Of a DNA stretch of 64,000 bases, positions 50,553-58,458 are shown one piece after another. A program made the translations under genes and the position numbers. Source of the stretch: Acidobacteriota bacterium (GTDB taxonomy: Bacteria > Acidobacteriota > Vicinamibacteria > Vicinamibacterales > UBA2999); assembly GCA_963169195.1 (NCBI GenBank), contig CAUJDN010000073.1, positions 21,455-85,454 on the forward strand, written 5' to 3'. Position 1 is the first letter of the stretch, and every line of letters begins with the position of its first letter. The notes beneath the pieces were generated by a model. That model was given only the letters and a program-made list of their open reading frames with translations. It was not told the origin of the DNA and did no database searches.

Positions 50553-51878
50553 ATGATGTCGAGGCGGGAGTTCGTGGCGGCCGGTGTCGCCGGTGGTGCC
50601 GGGTGGCTGTCGACGCGTTCGGCGGGCGTGGACGCGCAGGCGGCGGGGCTCGATGCCGGGCGGGCGCTTGCGCTCGCGCGCGGCAGGCGGGACGAGCTGG
50701 TCGATCTGCTCACCCGCCTCATCGCCGTGTCCAGCCCGCTCGGCGAGTCGGCCGACGCGGCGCAGCAGGTGGCCGCGGACTACCTGCGCGGGCGCGGCTA
50801 CGCCCCCGACATCGTCGTCGACGACCCGACCCGGTACACGTCACACCCCGACTACATGGCGCCCGCCACGCCGTATCCGGCGCCCGCGACGAACCTCGTC
50901 GGCCGCCCGGCCTCGCGCGCCTCGCGCGTCGCCCTCTTCGCCCACATCGACACCGAGCGCGCCGGCGGCGGCTGGACCGGCGATCCGCTGAGGGCGCGGG
51001 TGGAAGACGGCCGTCTCTACGGACTCGGCGCCGCCGACGACAAGGGCGGCGTGGCCGCCATGCTGGTCGCCGCCGCCATCCTCCAGGCCGAGGGGCGTCC
51101 GAGCCCCGTGGTCCTCAGCCTGCACGGCAAGGGCGGCGGGTCGCGCGGCAGCCTGCCGACCTTCGCCCGCCTCCGCGACTTCTCGCAGGTGCTCTACGTC
51201 CACCCCGCCGAGACGGGCCGTGGCCTCGCGGACATCAAGCACGTCGTGCGCGGCGTCGTCGACCTTCGGATCACGGTGACCGGCTGGCGCGGCCGGCCGC
51301 GCGAGATCGGCAGCCCCGACAGCGCCCCGTACGCCGAGGGCGGCAACGCGCTCGACGCCACCCTGGCCATGCTCGATCGCCTGCGGACGACGGCCTTCGC
51401 GGGCGGCGAGGTCAACGTCGGCGAGCTGAAGGCGGGTGACCGCGTGGGCTCCGTGCCCCACGAGGCCTACGCGCGCGTGCGCGTGCTGTGGGACGACCAG
51501 CGGGCCTTCGGCGACATCCTGGCCGCCACGCGCCGCGAGTGCGACGCGGTGGCCGCCTCGCGCTCGCGCGGCGATCGACGCGTCACGGTGACCGTCGAGC
51601 GCGAGGGCCTCGGCGCCAACTACGGCGCCGTGGACTGGGACAGCCCGTCGTGCACGACGCTGCGTCGTGCGATCGCGGAGGTGACCGGCACCGAGCCCGC
51701 CTCCTACCCCACTCACTTCGCGGGGGACATCCGCTACCCCATCCGCCTGTCCGGCGTGCCGGCGTTCGGCATCGGATCCCTGGCCGGCGGCTTCTACGGC
51801 CCAGACGAGTGGGTGGACCTCGACGATCTGGTCCGCCTCGTCGCGGTGGTCGCGCTCGCCGCGGAGCGGTGGGCCTGA
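50553..51878 (+). CDS. M20-family peptidase homologue lacking catalytic residues
   Basis: This 441-residue protein has a Tat-type signal (MMSRREFVAAGVAGGAGWL). The M20 fold keeps the first metal site (His131 and Asp133 in FAHIDTE) and the bridging Asp (Asp162/163 in GAADDKGG). The catalytic and ligand Glu pair expected next (DEEGG) is replaced by HGKGGG at 191-196. The last metal His (usually HGPDE) is Tyr415 in FYGPDEWV. The dimerisation lid with RG is present (ADIKHVVRGVVDL). It is therefore probably not a normal dizinc peptidase and could be a binding protein or an altered hydrolase. Confidence 0.85.
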   Translation: MMSRREFVAAGVAGGAGWLSTRSAGVDAQAAGLDAGRALALARGRRDELVDLLTRLIAVSSPLGESADAAQQVAADYLRGRGYAPDIVVDDPTRYTSHPDYMAPATPYPAPATNLVGRPASRASRVALFAHIDTERAGGGWTGDPLRARVEDGRLYGLGAADDKGGVAAMLVAAAILQAEGRPSPVVLSLHGKGGGSRGSLPTFARLRDFSQVLYVHPAETGRGLADIKHVVRGVVDLRITVTGWRGRPREIGSPDSAPYAEGGNALDATLAMLDRLRTTAFAGGEVNVGELKAGDRVGSVPHEAYARVRVLWDDQRAFGDILAATRRECDAVAASRSRGDRRVTVTVEREGLGANYGAVDWDSPSCTTLRRAIAEVTGTEPASYPTHFAGDIRYPIRLSGVPAFGIGSLAGGFYGPDEWVDLDDLVRLVAVVALAAERWA

Positions 51879-51915
51879 CGCGCCGGCGCCTCCTGGCAAT
51901 CCCCCTGACCTCCAC

Positions 51916-53130
51916 GTGGACTACGTCGTTCTCGCCGTCTTCCTGCTCGTCTACCTCGGCATGATGCTCGGGGAGTTCCCCGGGCTGAAGCTGGATCGGA
52001 CCGGCATCGCGCTGCTGGGCGCGATCGCGCTCATCGCCACCGAGCGCATCACGCTCGACGAGGCCTGGGCCGCGATCGACGTGCCGACGATGGCGCTGCT
52101 GCTGGGGTTGATGGTGGTGTCGGCGCAGTTCCGGCTCGGGGGGTTCTACACCGCGGTCACCCGGGGGCTCGGCGCCTCCGACCACACGCCGCGCGCCCTG
52201 CTCGCCCTGGTCATCGGCGCGGCCGGCGTGCTCTCGGCGGTGCTCGCCAACGACATCGTCTGCCTCGCGATGGCGCCGGTGCTCGTCGAGGTCTGCGCGC
52301 GTCGCGGACTCAATCCGGTGCCGTTGCTCATCGGCCTCGCGTGCGCGTCGAACGTGGGCTCGGCCGGCACGCTCATCGGCAATCCGCAGAACATGCTGAT
52401 CGGCGAGGTGCTCGACCTCTCGTTCTCCCGGTACCTCTGGGACGGCGGCGTACCCGCGCTGGTCGGGCTGGGGGTCGTGTGGGCGGGCGTCGACCTGGCC
52501 TGGCGCGGGCGATGGCTCATGACGATGCCCGTCCCGGTGGTGGCCGCGCCGCGCTACGACCGCTGGCAGACGCTGAAGGGCCTGACCGTCGTGCTCGTCG
52601 TGATGGCCGCGTTCCTGTTCACGAGCTGGCCGCGCGAGGAGGTGGCGCTGGCGGCCGCAGGCGTGCTGCTGGTATCCGGGCAGATGGCCTCGCGCGAGAT
52701 GCTGGGCCTGGTGGACTGGCACCTGCTGGTGCTCTTCGCCGGCCTCTTCATCGTGAACGCGGCGTTCGCGCAGTCGGGCGCGCTGGGCGGGGTGTTCATG
52801 GCCTTCCGGATGATCAGCCTCGACCTGGCGCACCCCGGAGTGCTGTTCGGCGCCACCGCTGTGCTGTCCAATCTGGTGTCGAACGTTCCGGCGGTGATGC
52901 TGCTCCTCCCGGTGGCCTCGGACGAGCTGGCCGGCCCGGTGCTCGCGCTCGCCTCGACACTCGCCGGCAACCTGCTCATCGTCGGCAGCATCGCCAACAT
53001 CATCGTCGTGGACCAGGCGCGGCGGCTGGGCGTGGAGATCGACTGGCGCACCCACGCCCGCGTCGGCATCCCGGTCACGCTCGCCACCCTCGGGCTGGCG
53101 GCCGCGTGGCTCTGGCTCGTCGCGACCTGA
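51916..53130 (+). CDS. SLC13/ArsB-type anion transporter
   Basis: This 404-residue membrane protein of the ion-transporter superfamily has about 10-11 helices arranged as two repeats. Hairpin loops show SAVLANDIVCLAMAPVLVEV and SNLVSNVPAVMLLLPVASDE, the N-D/N-VP motifs of CitMHS/ArsB/YbiR carriers. GNPQNMLIG and AGNLLIVGSIANIIV are further matches. Likely substrates are di- or tricarboxylates, arsenite or similar; no ars genes are nearby. It starts with GTG 37 bp after the M20 gene and may share its transcript. Confidence 0.88.
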   Translation: MDYVVLAVFLLVYLGMMLGEFPGLKLDRTGIALLGAIALIATERITLDEAWAAIDVPTMALLLGLMVVSAQFRLGGFYTAVTRGLGASDHTPRALLALVIGAAGVLSAVLANDIVCLAMAPVLVEVCARRGLNPVPLLIGLACASNVGSAGTLIGNPQNMLIGEVLDLSFSRYLWDGGVPALVGLGVVWAGVDLAWRGRWLMTMPVPVVAAPRYDRWQTLKGLTVVLVVMAAFLFTSWPREEVALAAAGVLLVSGQMASREMLGLVDWHLLVLFAGLFIVNAAFAQSGALGGVFMAFRMISLDLAHPGVLFGATAVLSNLVSNVPAVMLLLPVASDELAGPVLALASTLAGNLLIVGSIANIIVVDQARRLGVEIDWRTHARVGIPVTLATLGLAAAWLWLVAT

Positions 53131-53170
53131 ACCTCCGTGCTTCGAACCCCCGTGCTTTGCACCTCCGTAG
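53131..53170. repeat. Second locus of the CTTCGAACCTCCGTG array
   Basis: About two and a half units of the 15-bp repeat also found at 21404-21502 directly follow the transporter stop codon. The copies here include one changed unit (CTTTGCACCTCCGTA). Confidence 0.8.
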
Positions 53171-53181
53171 TACCATCCCCC

Positions 53182-53979
53182 ATGGTCACTCTGCTCCTGC
53201 TGACGTGGCTGCAGGTCGCCCCCGCCCAGCCTGCCCTTCCTCCTGCGTTCGCGCAGGCGCCCGCACCGGCCAAGCCGACCACGCAGGCCCGGCCCGCCCG
53301 CAAGGCGGCCGCGCCCGCCGGGACGACCTTGTCGGTCACGGTCACCGACAGCGTGGGTGCCGTGCTCGAGGGCGTCAACGTCTCGCTCATCGGCATGACG
53401 GATCGCAGCGGCACCACGACGAACGAGGGCCGCCTGCGGCTGTTGAACGTCCCGGCCGGGACCCATCGCATCCGGTTCGAGCGCGAGGGTTACCACACGT
53501 TCGAGAAGGAGCTGGTGTGGCGAGCCGGGCAGCCCGCGCCCACGATGACGGTGACGCTCGCCGCCGCGCCGCCGCCGCCCGAACCGCCGCCGCCGCCGCC
53601 CGAGCCGGCGAAACCCGAGTTCACGCTGCCCCCGCCTTCCGCGCCGAAGACGATGGCGCTGCCGGACTACATCGAGAAGAACTTCATCTCGAACCGCGAG
53701 GCCCACAAGGAGGACGTCGTGGGGTGCAGCGGGGTGGGCCAGGCCATCGTGTGGCAGGTACGGGAAGCCTGGCCGGATCGCCAGCACGAGTCGGCCGACG
53801 CCATGCTCTACGTGATCGGCGGGGACGGCACGCTCCGCCTTGACGGGCGCGACGTGGGCCTCGGGGCGGGCAGCTTCGCCGTGGTCCCGCGCGGGACGAC
53901 TTACGGCTTCACCCGCCGCGGGCGCAACCCGCTCATCGTCCTGGCGTTCCTGGCCGGGGCCCCCTGCGCCGTGGACTGA
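53182..53979 (+). CDS. Exported protein with carboxypeptidase-regulatory and cupin domains
   Basis: This 265-residue protein has an N-terminal signal and a Pro/Ala-rich stretch (about 1-50), a beta-sandwich of CarboxypepD_reg/PEGA type (about 48-120; SVTVTDSVGAVLEGVNVSLI, FEREGYHTFEKEL), a poly-Pro linker (about 130-150), and a C-terminal cupin (about 165-260; AMLYVIGGDGTLRLDGRDVG, AGSFAVVPRGTTYGFTRRG). The sandwich also appears in the TonB receptor. Function is unknown; cell-envelope carbohydrate interaction is plausible. TACCAT ends 5 nt before the ATG. Confidence 0.8.
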   Translation: MVTLLLLTWLQVAPAQPALPPAFAQAPAPAKPTTQARPARKAAAPAGTTLSVTVTDSVGAVLEGVNVSLIGMTDRSGTTTNEGRLRLLNVPAGTHRIRFEREGYHTFEKELVWRAGQPAPTMTVTLAAAPPPPEPPPPPPEPAKPEFTLPPPSAPKTMALPDYIEKNFISNREAHKEDVVGCSGVGQAIVWQVREAWPDRQHESADAMLYVIGGDGTLRLDGRDVGLGAGSFAVVPRGTTYGFTRRGRNPLIVLAFLAGAPCAVD

Positions 53980-53989
53980 GAGGAGGCGA

Positions 53990-54012
53990 GGTCTTGAGGC
54001 CTTGGGGTCCGT
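53990..54012. repeat. CTTGAGG/CTTGGGG units
   Basis: Two units (GGTCTTGAGGCCTTGGGGTC) lie between the cupin gene and glnS. Confidence 0.55.
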
Positions 54013-54066
54013 CGTGGTTTCTTTCCTCCTCCCACGCGTTTGGGATACGCTGAATCGCTCCCACGT

Positions 54067-55776
54067 ATGCCAGACGCGAATGTGAAGGCGGAGGCCCAGC
54101 CCCAGGACTTCATCCGGGACATCGTCGGCGCCGACGTGGCCGCCGGCCGGCATGGGGGACGCGTCGTGACGCGCTTCCCGCCCGAGCCCAACGGGTACCT
54201 TCACATCGGCCATGCCAAGGCCATCTGCGTGGACTTCGGCGTGGCGGAGGATTTCGGCGGCCTCTGCAACCTCCGCTTCGACGACACGAACCCCGTGAAG
54301 GAGGACGTCGAGTACGTCGACTCCATCAAGGAGGACGTGCGCTGGCTGGGCTTCGACTGGGGCGACCGCGAGTACTACGCGTCCGACTACTACGAGCAGC
54401 TCTATCAATACGCCGAGCGTCTCATCGGGAAGGGCGTCGCCTACGTGGACTCGTTGTCGGCCGACGAGATCCGCGAGCACCGCGGCACGCTGACCGAGCC
54501 CGGCCGGGACTCCCCGTACCGGGCGCGAAGCGTCGAGGAGAACCTGGATCTCTTCCGCCGCATGCGTGCGGGCGAGTTCGCCGACGGCGCCCACGTGCTG
54601 CGCGCGAAGATCGACATGGCATCGCCCAACATCACCATGCGCGACCCGGTGCTCTACCGCATCCGGCATGCGCATCACCACCGGACCGCCGACGAGTGGT
54701 GCATCTACCCGATGTACGACTACGCGCATCCGCTGTCGGATGCCATCGAGGGCGTGACGCACTCGCTCTGCACGCTGGAGTACGTGGACCACCGCCCGCT
54801 CTACGACTGGTGCATCGAGCAGGCGGACACGGAACACCAGCCGAAGCAGTACGAGTTCGCGCGGCTCAACCTGAGCTACACGGTGATGAGCAAGCGCAAG
54901 CTCCTGCAGCTCGTGGCGCAGAACCACGTGGGCGGGTGGGACGATCCGCGGATGCCCACCATTTCAGGCCTGCGCCGGCGCGGCTTCACGCCCGGGTCGA
55001 TCCGCGACTTCTGCACGCGCGTGGGCGTGGCGAAGAAGGAGAACGTCATCGACATGGGGCTGCTCGAGCACTGCGTGCGCGAGGACCTCAACCGGCGTGC
55101 GCCGCGGGCCATGGGCGTGCTGCGCCCCCTGAAGCTCGTGCTCACGAACTACCCGGAGGGGCAGGTCGAGCACATGGACGTGGTCAACAACCCCGAGGAT
55201 CCGTCCGCCGGCACGCGGAAGGTCGAGTTCTCGCGCGAGATCTACATCGAGCGCGACGACTTCATGGAGGACCCGCCGAAGAAGTTCTTCCGCCTGGCGC
55301 CGGGCCGCGAGGTGCGGCTCCGGAACGCCTACCTCGTCACCTGCACCGGAGTCGTGAAGGATGCGTCGGGGGCCATCCTCGAGCTCCGCGGCACCTACGA
55401 TCCCGCCACGCGCGGCGGCGACGCCCCGGACGGCCGCAAGGTGAAGGCCACGCTGCACTGGGTGTCGGCGGCTCACGCGGCCACCGGCGCCGTGCGGCTG
55501 TACGATCGGCTCTTCACCGTCGAGGATCCGGACGGCACCGCGGCGAAGACCGGCGTGGACTTCACCACGCTCATCAACCCCGCGTCGCTGGAGGTCCTGG
55601 AAGGCTGCCGGCTCGAGCCGATGCTGGCCGAAGCCCGGCCCGGCATGCGGTTCCAGTTCGAGCGGCTCGGCTACTTCTGCGTGGACGCGGATTCCAGCCC
55701 GGGCGCGCCCATCTACAACCGGACCGTCTCGCTCAAGGACACGTGGGCGAAGGTGGCGGCGAGGGAAGGCGCCTAG
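54067..55776 (+). CDS. glnS: Glutaminyl-tRNA synthetase
   Basis: This 569-residue class I synthetase has [19 protein letters not shown] (HIGH motif), [20 protein letters not shown] (the GlnRS/GluRS signature) and [11 protein letters not shown] (KMSKS). The C-terminal anticodon-binding beta-barrels contain [20 protein letters not shown] and [20 protein letters not shown]. Length and layout are those of bacterial GlnRS. Together with gluQ at 21934 the genome has both GluRS-derived enzymes. The ATG at 54067 fits the family start. It converges with the solute-binding gene. Confidence 0.97.
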   Translation: MPDANVKAEAQPQDFIRDIVGADVAAGRHGGRVVTRFPPEPNGYLHIGHAKAICVDFGVAEDFGGLCNLRFDDTNPVKEDVEYVDSIKEDVRWLGFDWGDREYYASDYYEQLYQYAERLIGKGVAYVDSLSADEIREHRGTLTEPGRDSPYRARSVEENLDLFRRMRAGEFADGAHVLRAKIDMASPNITMRDPVLYRIRHAHHHRTADEWCIYPMYDYAHPLSDAIEGVTHSLCTLEYVDHRPLYDWCIEQADTEHQPKQYEFARLNLSYTVMSKRKLLQLVAQNHVGGWDDPRMPTISGLRRRGFTPGSIRDFCTRVGVAKKENVIDMGLLEHCVREDLNRRAPRAMGVLRPLKLVLTNYPEGQVEHMDVVNNPEDPSAGTRKVEFSREIYIERDDFMEDPPKKFFRLAPGREVRLRNAYLVTCTGVVKDASGAILELRGTYDPATRGGDAPDGRKVKATLHWVSAAHAATGAVRLYDRLFTVEDPDGTAAKTGVDFTTLINPASLEVLEGCRLEPMLAEARPGMRFQFERLGYFCVDADSSPGAPIYNRTVSLKDTWAKVAAREGA

Positions 55777-55815
55777 CCCCCTTCCCGGCCCGAGCCGCCT
55801 GGCGGCCCCGGACCC

Positions 55816-55843
55816 AGGTCCCAAGCCCCAAGACCTGGGACCT
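55816..55843. other. Inverted repeat between convergent genes
   Basis: AGGTCCCA and TGGGACCT pair around a 12-nt loop that itself consists of CAAGCCCC-type units. It overlaps the stop codon of the minus-strand gene. It could act as a two-way terminator, but no T-tract follows on either strand. Confidence 0.4.
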
Positions 55844-56633
55844 ACGGTGCCAGCGGAAAGCGCGTCGTCGCGATGAACGCGTTCAGGACATCGAGCAGGC
55901 CCGTGCTCGCATCGCGCACCACGAACACCGACTCCTCGCGTTGCCCCGGAGCCAGGTCGTGCAGGTCGATCAGGACCACCTCGGGACCGTGTGACGGAAT
56001 CACCGTTTCGTCCAGCGCGTGGTACTCGGCTTCGGCGATCGCGTCGAGCTGGCCGGCATCGAACTGCGCATAGAGCTCCGCGAACGAATCGGTGGTGACG
56101 ATGACTGCCCCGTCGGGCGCGCGGCGGCGGACGTCCCGCTCGGCGGCCATCCCCTTCACGACGCCGACGCGCCTGCCGACGAAGTCGGCGATGGTCGTGT
56201 AGCGTCCCGCGTCCTTCGGGTGAATCCGGAGGGCGCGGCGCTCGTAGAGGAACGGGGCCGAGAACGTGCCGCCCTCGCTCACGCGATCCGGAAAGCTGGC
56301 GACGTTGGTCGCCACCAGGTCCGCTTCGCCCTGACCCGCGCGCTTCCACGAGTCGTTGAAGGGCACGACGACCCAATCGACAGTGAATCCACCCCAGGCC
56401 GCGAAGCGCTCCAGGTAGCGCCGGATCCAGAGCTGCGAATCGTACGGGCCGGCGGGTGCGTGGGTCGTGACGGCCACGGTCAGCACGCCTGGCCGCACGG
56501 TGGGAATCCTCTGGCTCGGGGGTGGTGGGGGTGGGTCGTAGACAAAATTCCCCCCAGGCTGGCATGCAGCGGCGAGGCACGCCAGCAGCGTGGCCCCGAC
56601 CAGTGCCCAACGGGATCGGACTCTCAGCGACAT
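55842..56633 (-). CDS. Solute-binding lipoprotein (PBPb/MltF-like)
   Basis: This 263-residue lipoprotein has the lipobox LAAAC followed by QPGGNFVYDPPPPPPSQR, where the poly-Pro spacer may cross the peptidoglycan. A type 2 periplasmic binding fold follows: PGVLTVAVTTHAPAGPYDSQ, FGGFTVDWVV-like lobe 1, ADLVATNVASFPDRVSEGGT, DFVGRRVGVVKGM and ELYAQFDAGQLDAIAEAEYH. No lytic transglycosylase domain is attached. No ABC permease is adjacent; an amino-acid permease is divergent from it. GGAGG precedes the ATG. Confidence 0.82.
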   Translation of the reverse strand: MSLRVRSRWALVGATLLACLAAACQPGGNFVYDPPPPPPSQRIPTVRPGVLTVAVTTHAPAGPYDSQLWIRRYLERFAAWGGFTVDWVVVPFNDSWKRAGQGEADLVATNVASFPDRVSEGGTFSAPFLYERRALRIHPKDAGRYTTIADFVGRRVGVVKGMAAERDVRRRAPDGAVIVTTDSFAELYAQFDAGQLDAIAEAEYHALDETVIPSHGPEVVLIDLHDLAPGQREESVFVVRDASTGLLDVLNAFIATTRFPLAP

Positions 56634-56653
56634 CGCGCGCGCCTCCACGCCGA

Positions 56654-56659
56654 TATAAT
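56654..56659 (+). promoter_or_regulatory. TATAAT -10 box of the APC permease gene
   Basis: A perfect TATAAT lies 8 nt before the TTG start. No -35 box of TTGACA type was found at 16-18 bp upstream. This implies a leaderless message beginning at or next to the TTG. Confidence 0.55.
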
Positions 56660-56667
56660 GCGCCGAC

Positions 56668-57990
56668 TTGGCCACGCCCGCGCTCCGCCGGACCCTCACG
56701 CTCCGCGATCTCATCGTCTACGGGCTGCTCTTCATCGGGCCACTGGCGCCCGTCGGCGTCTTCGGCGTGCTCGACGCGCGCACGAACGGCGCCGTGGCGC
56801 TCGTGTACGCGCTCGCGACGCTGGCGATGGCGTTCACGGCCTGGTCGTACGCCGAGATGTCCGGCGTCGTGCCACACGCCGGCTCGGTGTTCGCGTACGC
56901 CACCAGCGGGATCGGCCGGCCCGCCGGCTTCCTGGCGGGATGGCTGGCCATGCTGGACTACCTGCTCATCCCGTCGGTCGCCTACCTCTTCTCCGGCATC
57001 GCCCTTCACGCCCTCGTGCCGGCCGTTCCCGCGTGGATCTTCACGGTCGGCGCCTTCGTCGTGACCACGGCGCTCAACCTCGCGGGCGTGGCCGTGGCCG
57101 CACGCGTCGGGCTGGTCGTGCTCCTCGCCGAGATCGCGGTGCTCGCCCTGTTCGTCGCAATCGCGCTCCTCGTCCTCACCGCCCACGGGCCCGCGCGCCC
57201 GTGGATGTCGCCCTTCATCGGCCTGGGTGCCTTTGACCTCTCGATCGTCATCGGCGCCATCTCGGTGGCGGTGATGTCCTACCTCGGCTTCGACGCCATC
57301 GCCAGCTTCGCCGAGGAGAGCACCGGCAGCTCACGGCAGGTGGGTCGCGCGATCCTGTTCTGCCTGGCCGTGGCTGGCGCGCTCTTCGTCCTGCAGACCT
57401 GGCTCGCCAGCCTCCTGAGCCCGATGGACCCGGCGGAACTGGCCGCGCACCCCGAGCGACAGGGCACGGTGTTCTACGACGTCACGCGCACCGCACTCGC
57501 GCCCTGGCTGGCCACGCTGCTGTCGGTCACCAAGGCGGTTGGCCCGGCCTTTTCGGCGATGACCGCGCAGGCCGCCGCCGCGCGCCTGCTCTTCGGCATG
57601 GCCCGCGAGGGCCGCCTCCCCCGCGTGCTCGCCCGCGTGGACGCGCGCCACGGCGTGCCGCGCACGGCGCTGATCACCACCGCCGCGCTCACGCTGGTGG
57701 TGTCGGTCTGGGCTGCCCGCCGGGCCGACGGCCTGGACCTGCTCGTCTCCATCGTCGACGTCGGCGCGCTCGCCGCCTTCACCCTCCTCCACGCGTCCGT
57801 CATTGGCCATTTCGTCGTGCAGAAGAAAGACACCGCGCGCCCGATGCACTACCTGGTGCCGGCCCTCGGCACCCTCGTGACCCTGTGGGTGATCGCCGAG
57901 GCCAGCACGCTCGCCCAGGCCGCGGGCGCCGCCTGGACGCTCGCCGGCATCGGCGTCTTCGCGATGCAGCGGCGACGGGGCAGGGACTAG
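56668..57990 (+). CDS. APC-family amino-acid permease
   Basis: This 440-residue protein has 12 helices. The first helix motif is TLRDLIVYGLLFIGPLAPVG, and helix 6 carries AISVAVMSYLGFDAIASFAE, with the Glu of the APC substrate site. The loop SRPPRT-like segment appears as GREGRLPRVLARVDARHGVP without the first residue. It resembles putrescine importer/YfnA-type permeases. The start is TTG; an ATG at 56658 is out of frame and part of the -10 region. Its divergent neighbour is a solute-binding lipoprotein. Confidence 0.9.
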   Translation: MATPALRRTLTLRDLIVYGLLFIGPLAPVGVFGVLDARTNGAVALVYALATLAMAFTAWSYAEMSGVVPHAGSVFAYATSGIGRPAGFLAGWLAMLDYLLIPSVAYLFSGIALHALVPAVPAWIFTVGAFVVTTALNLAGVAVAARVGLVVLLAEIAVLALFVAIALLVLTAHGPARPWMSPFIGLGAFDLSIVIGAISVAVMSYLGFDAIASFAEESTGSSRQVGRAILFCLAVAGALFVLQTWLASLLSPMDPAELAAHPERQGTVFYDVTRTALAPWLATLLSVTKAVGPAFSAMTAQAAAARLLFGMAREGRLPRVLARVDARHGVPRTALITTAALTLVVSVWAARRADGLDLLVSIVDVGALAAFTLLHASVIGHFVVQKKDTARPMHYLVPALGTLVTLWVIAEASTLAQAAGAAWTLAGIGVFAMQRRRGRD

Positions 57991-58070
57991 GGGGGCTTGG
58001 GACTTGGGGCTTGGGACTTGGGGCTTGGGACTTGGGGCTTGGGGCTTGGGGCTTGGGCCCCGGGGCCTGG
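57990..58070. repeat. CTTGGGACTTGGGG tandem array
   Basis: Eight to nine units of GGGACTTGGGGCTT (7-bp subunits CTTGGGA/CTTGGGG) start at the permease stop codon and run to the PadR promoter. The G-runs are separated by short CTT/ACTT spacers, so this is another possible G-quadruplex tract. Confidence 0.85.
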
Positions 58071-58078
58071 GCGGGGGG

Positions 58079-58110
58079 TTGACGGGCATTGTATAGATGT
58101 TCTATATAGA
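58079..58110 (+). promoter_or_regulatory. PadR promoter with overlapping operator
   Basis: TTGACG (58079-58084) and TATATA (58103-58108) are separated by 18 bp. The inverted repeat TATAGA-TGT-TCTATA (58092-58106) and the palindrome TCTATATAGA (58101-58110) overlap the -10 box. The layout fits autorepression by PadR. The -10 box ends 8 nt before the ATG. Confidence 0.65.
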
Positions 58111-58116
58111 TCACCT

Positions 58117-58449
58117 ATGTCTGAACGTCCCGCAGCCATGCTCAAGGGCACGCTCGACCTGCTCATCCTCCGCACCATCGAGATCCAGCCGCGCCACGGG
58201 CTCGGCGTCTCGGACCGCATCGCCCAGATCACCGGCGGCACGTTCGTGGTGAAGCCGGGCTCCCTCTTCCCCGCGCTCCATCGCCTCGAGCAGGAGGGCT
58301 ACATCGAGGGGGCATGGGGTGAATCGGACCAGGGCCGGCGCGCCAAGGTCTATCGGATTACCGCCGCGGGGCGGAAGCGCCTGACGACCGAGCGCCGGTC
58401 GTGGGACCGCATCGTCACGGCCGTCGGACAGGTTCTCGATCCCGCATAG
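58117..58449 (+). CDS. PadR-family transcriptional repressor
   Basis: This 110-residue winged-helix protein reads MLKGTLDLLILRTIEIQPRH, then TFVVKPGSLFPALHRLEQEG and AKVYRITAAGRKRLTTERRS. It belongs to the short acidobacterial PadR subgroup that is almost always found next to a duplicated-type permease gene. It lies 9 bp upstream of that permease and probably controls both genes through the operator at 58092-58110. The inducing ligand is unknown. Confidence 0.93.
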   Translation: MSERPAAMLKGTLDLLILRTIEIQPRHGLGVSDRIAQITGGTFVVKPGSLFPALHRLEQEGYIEGAWGESDQGRRAKVYRITAAGRKRLTTERRSWDRIVTAVGQVLDPA

Positions 58450-58458
58450 GAGGCTCAG

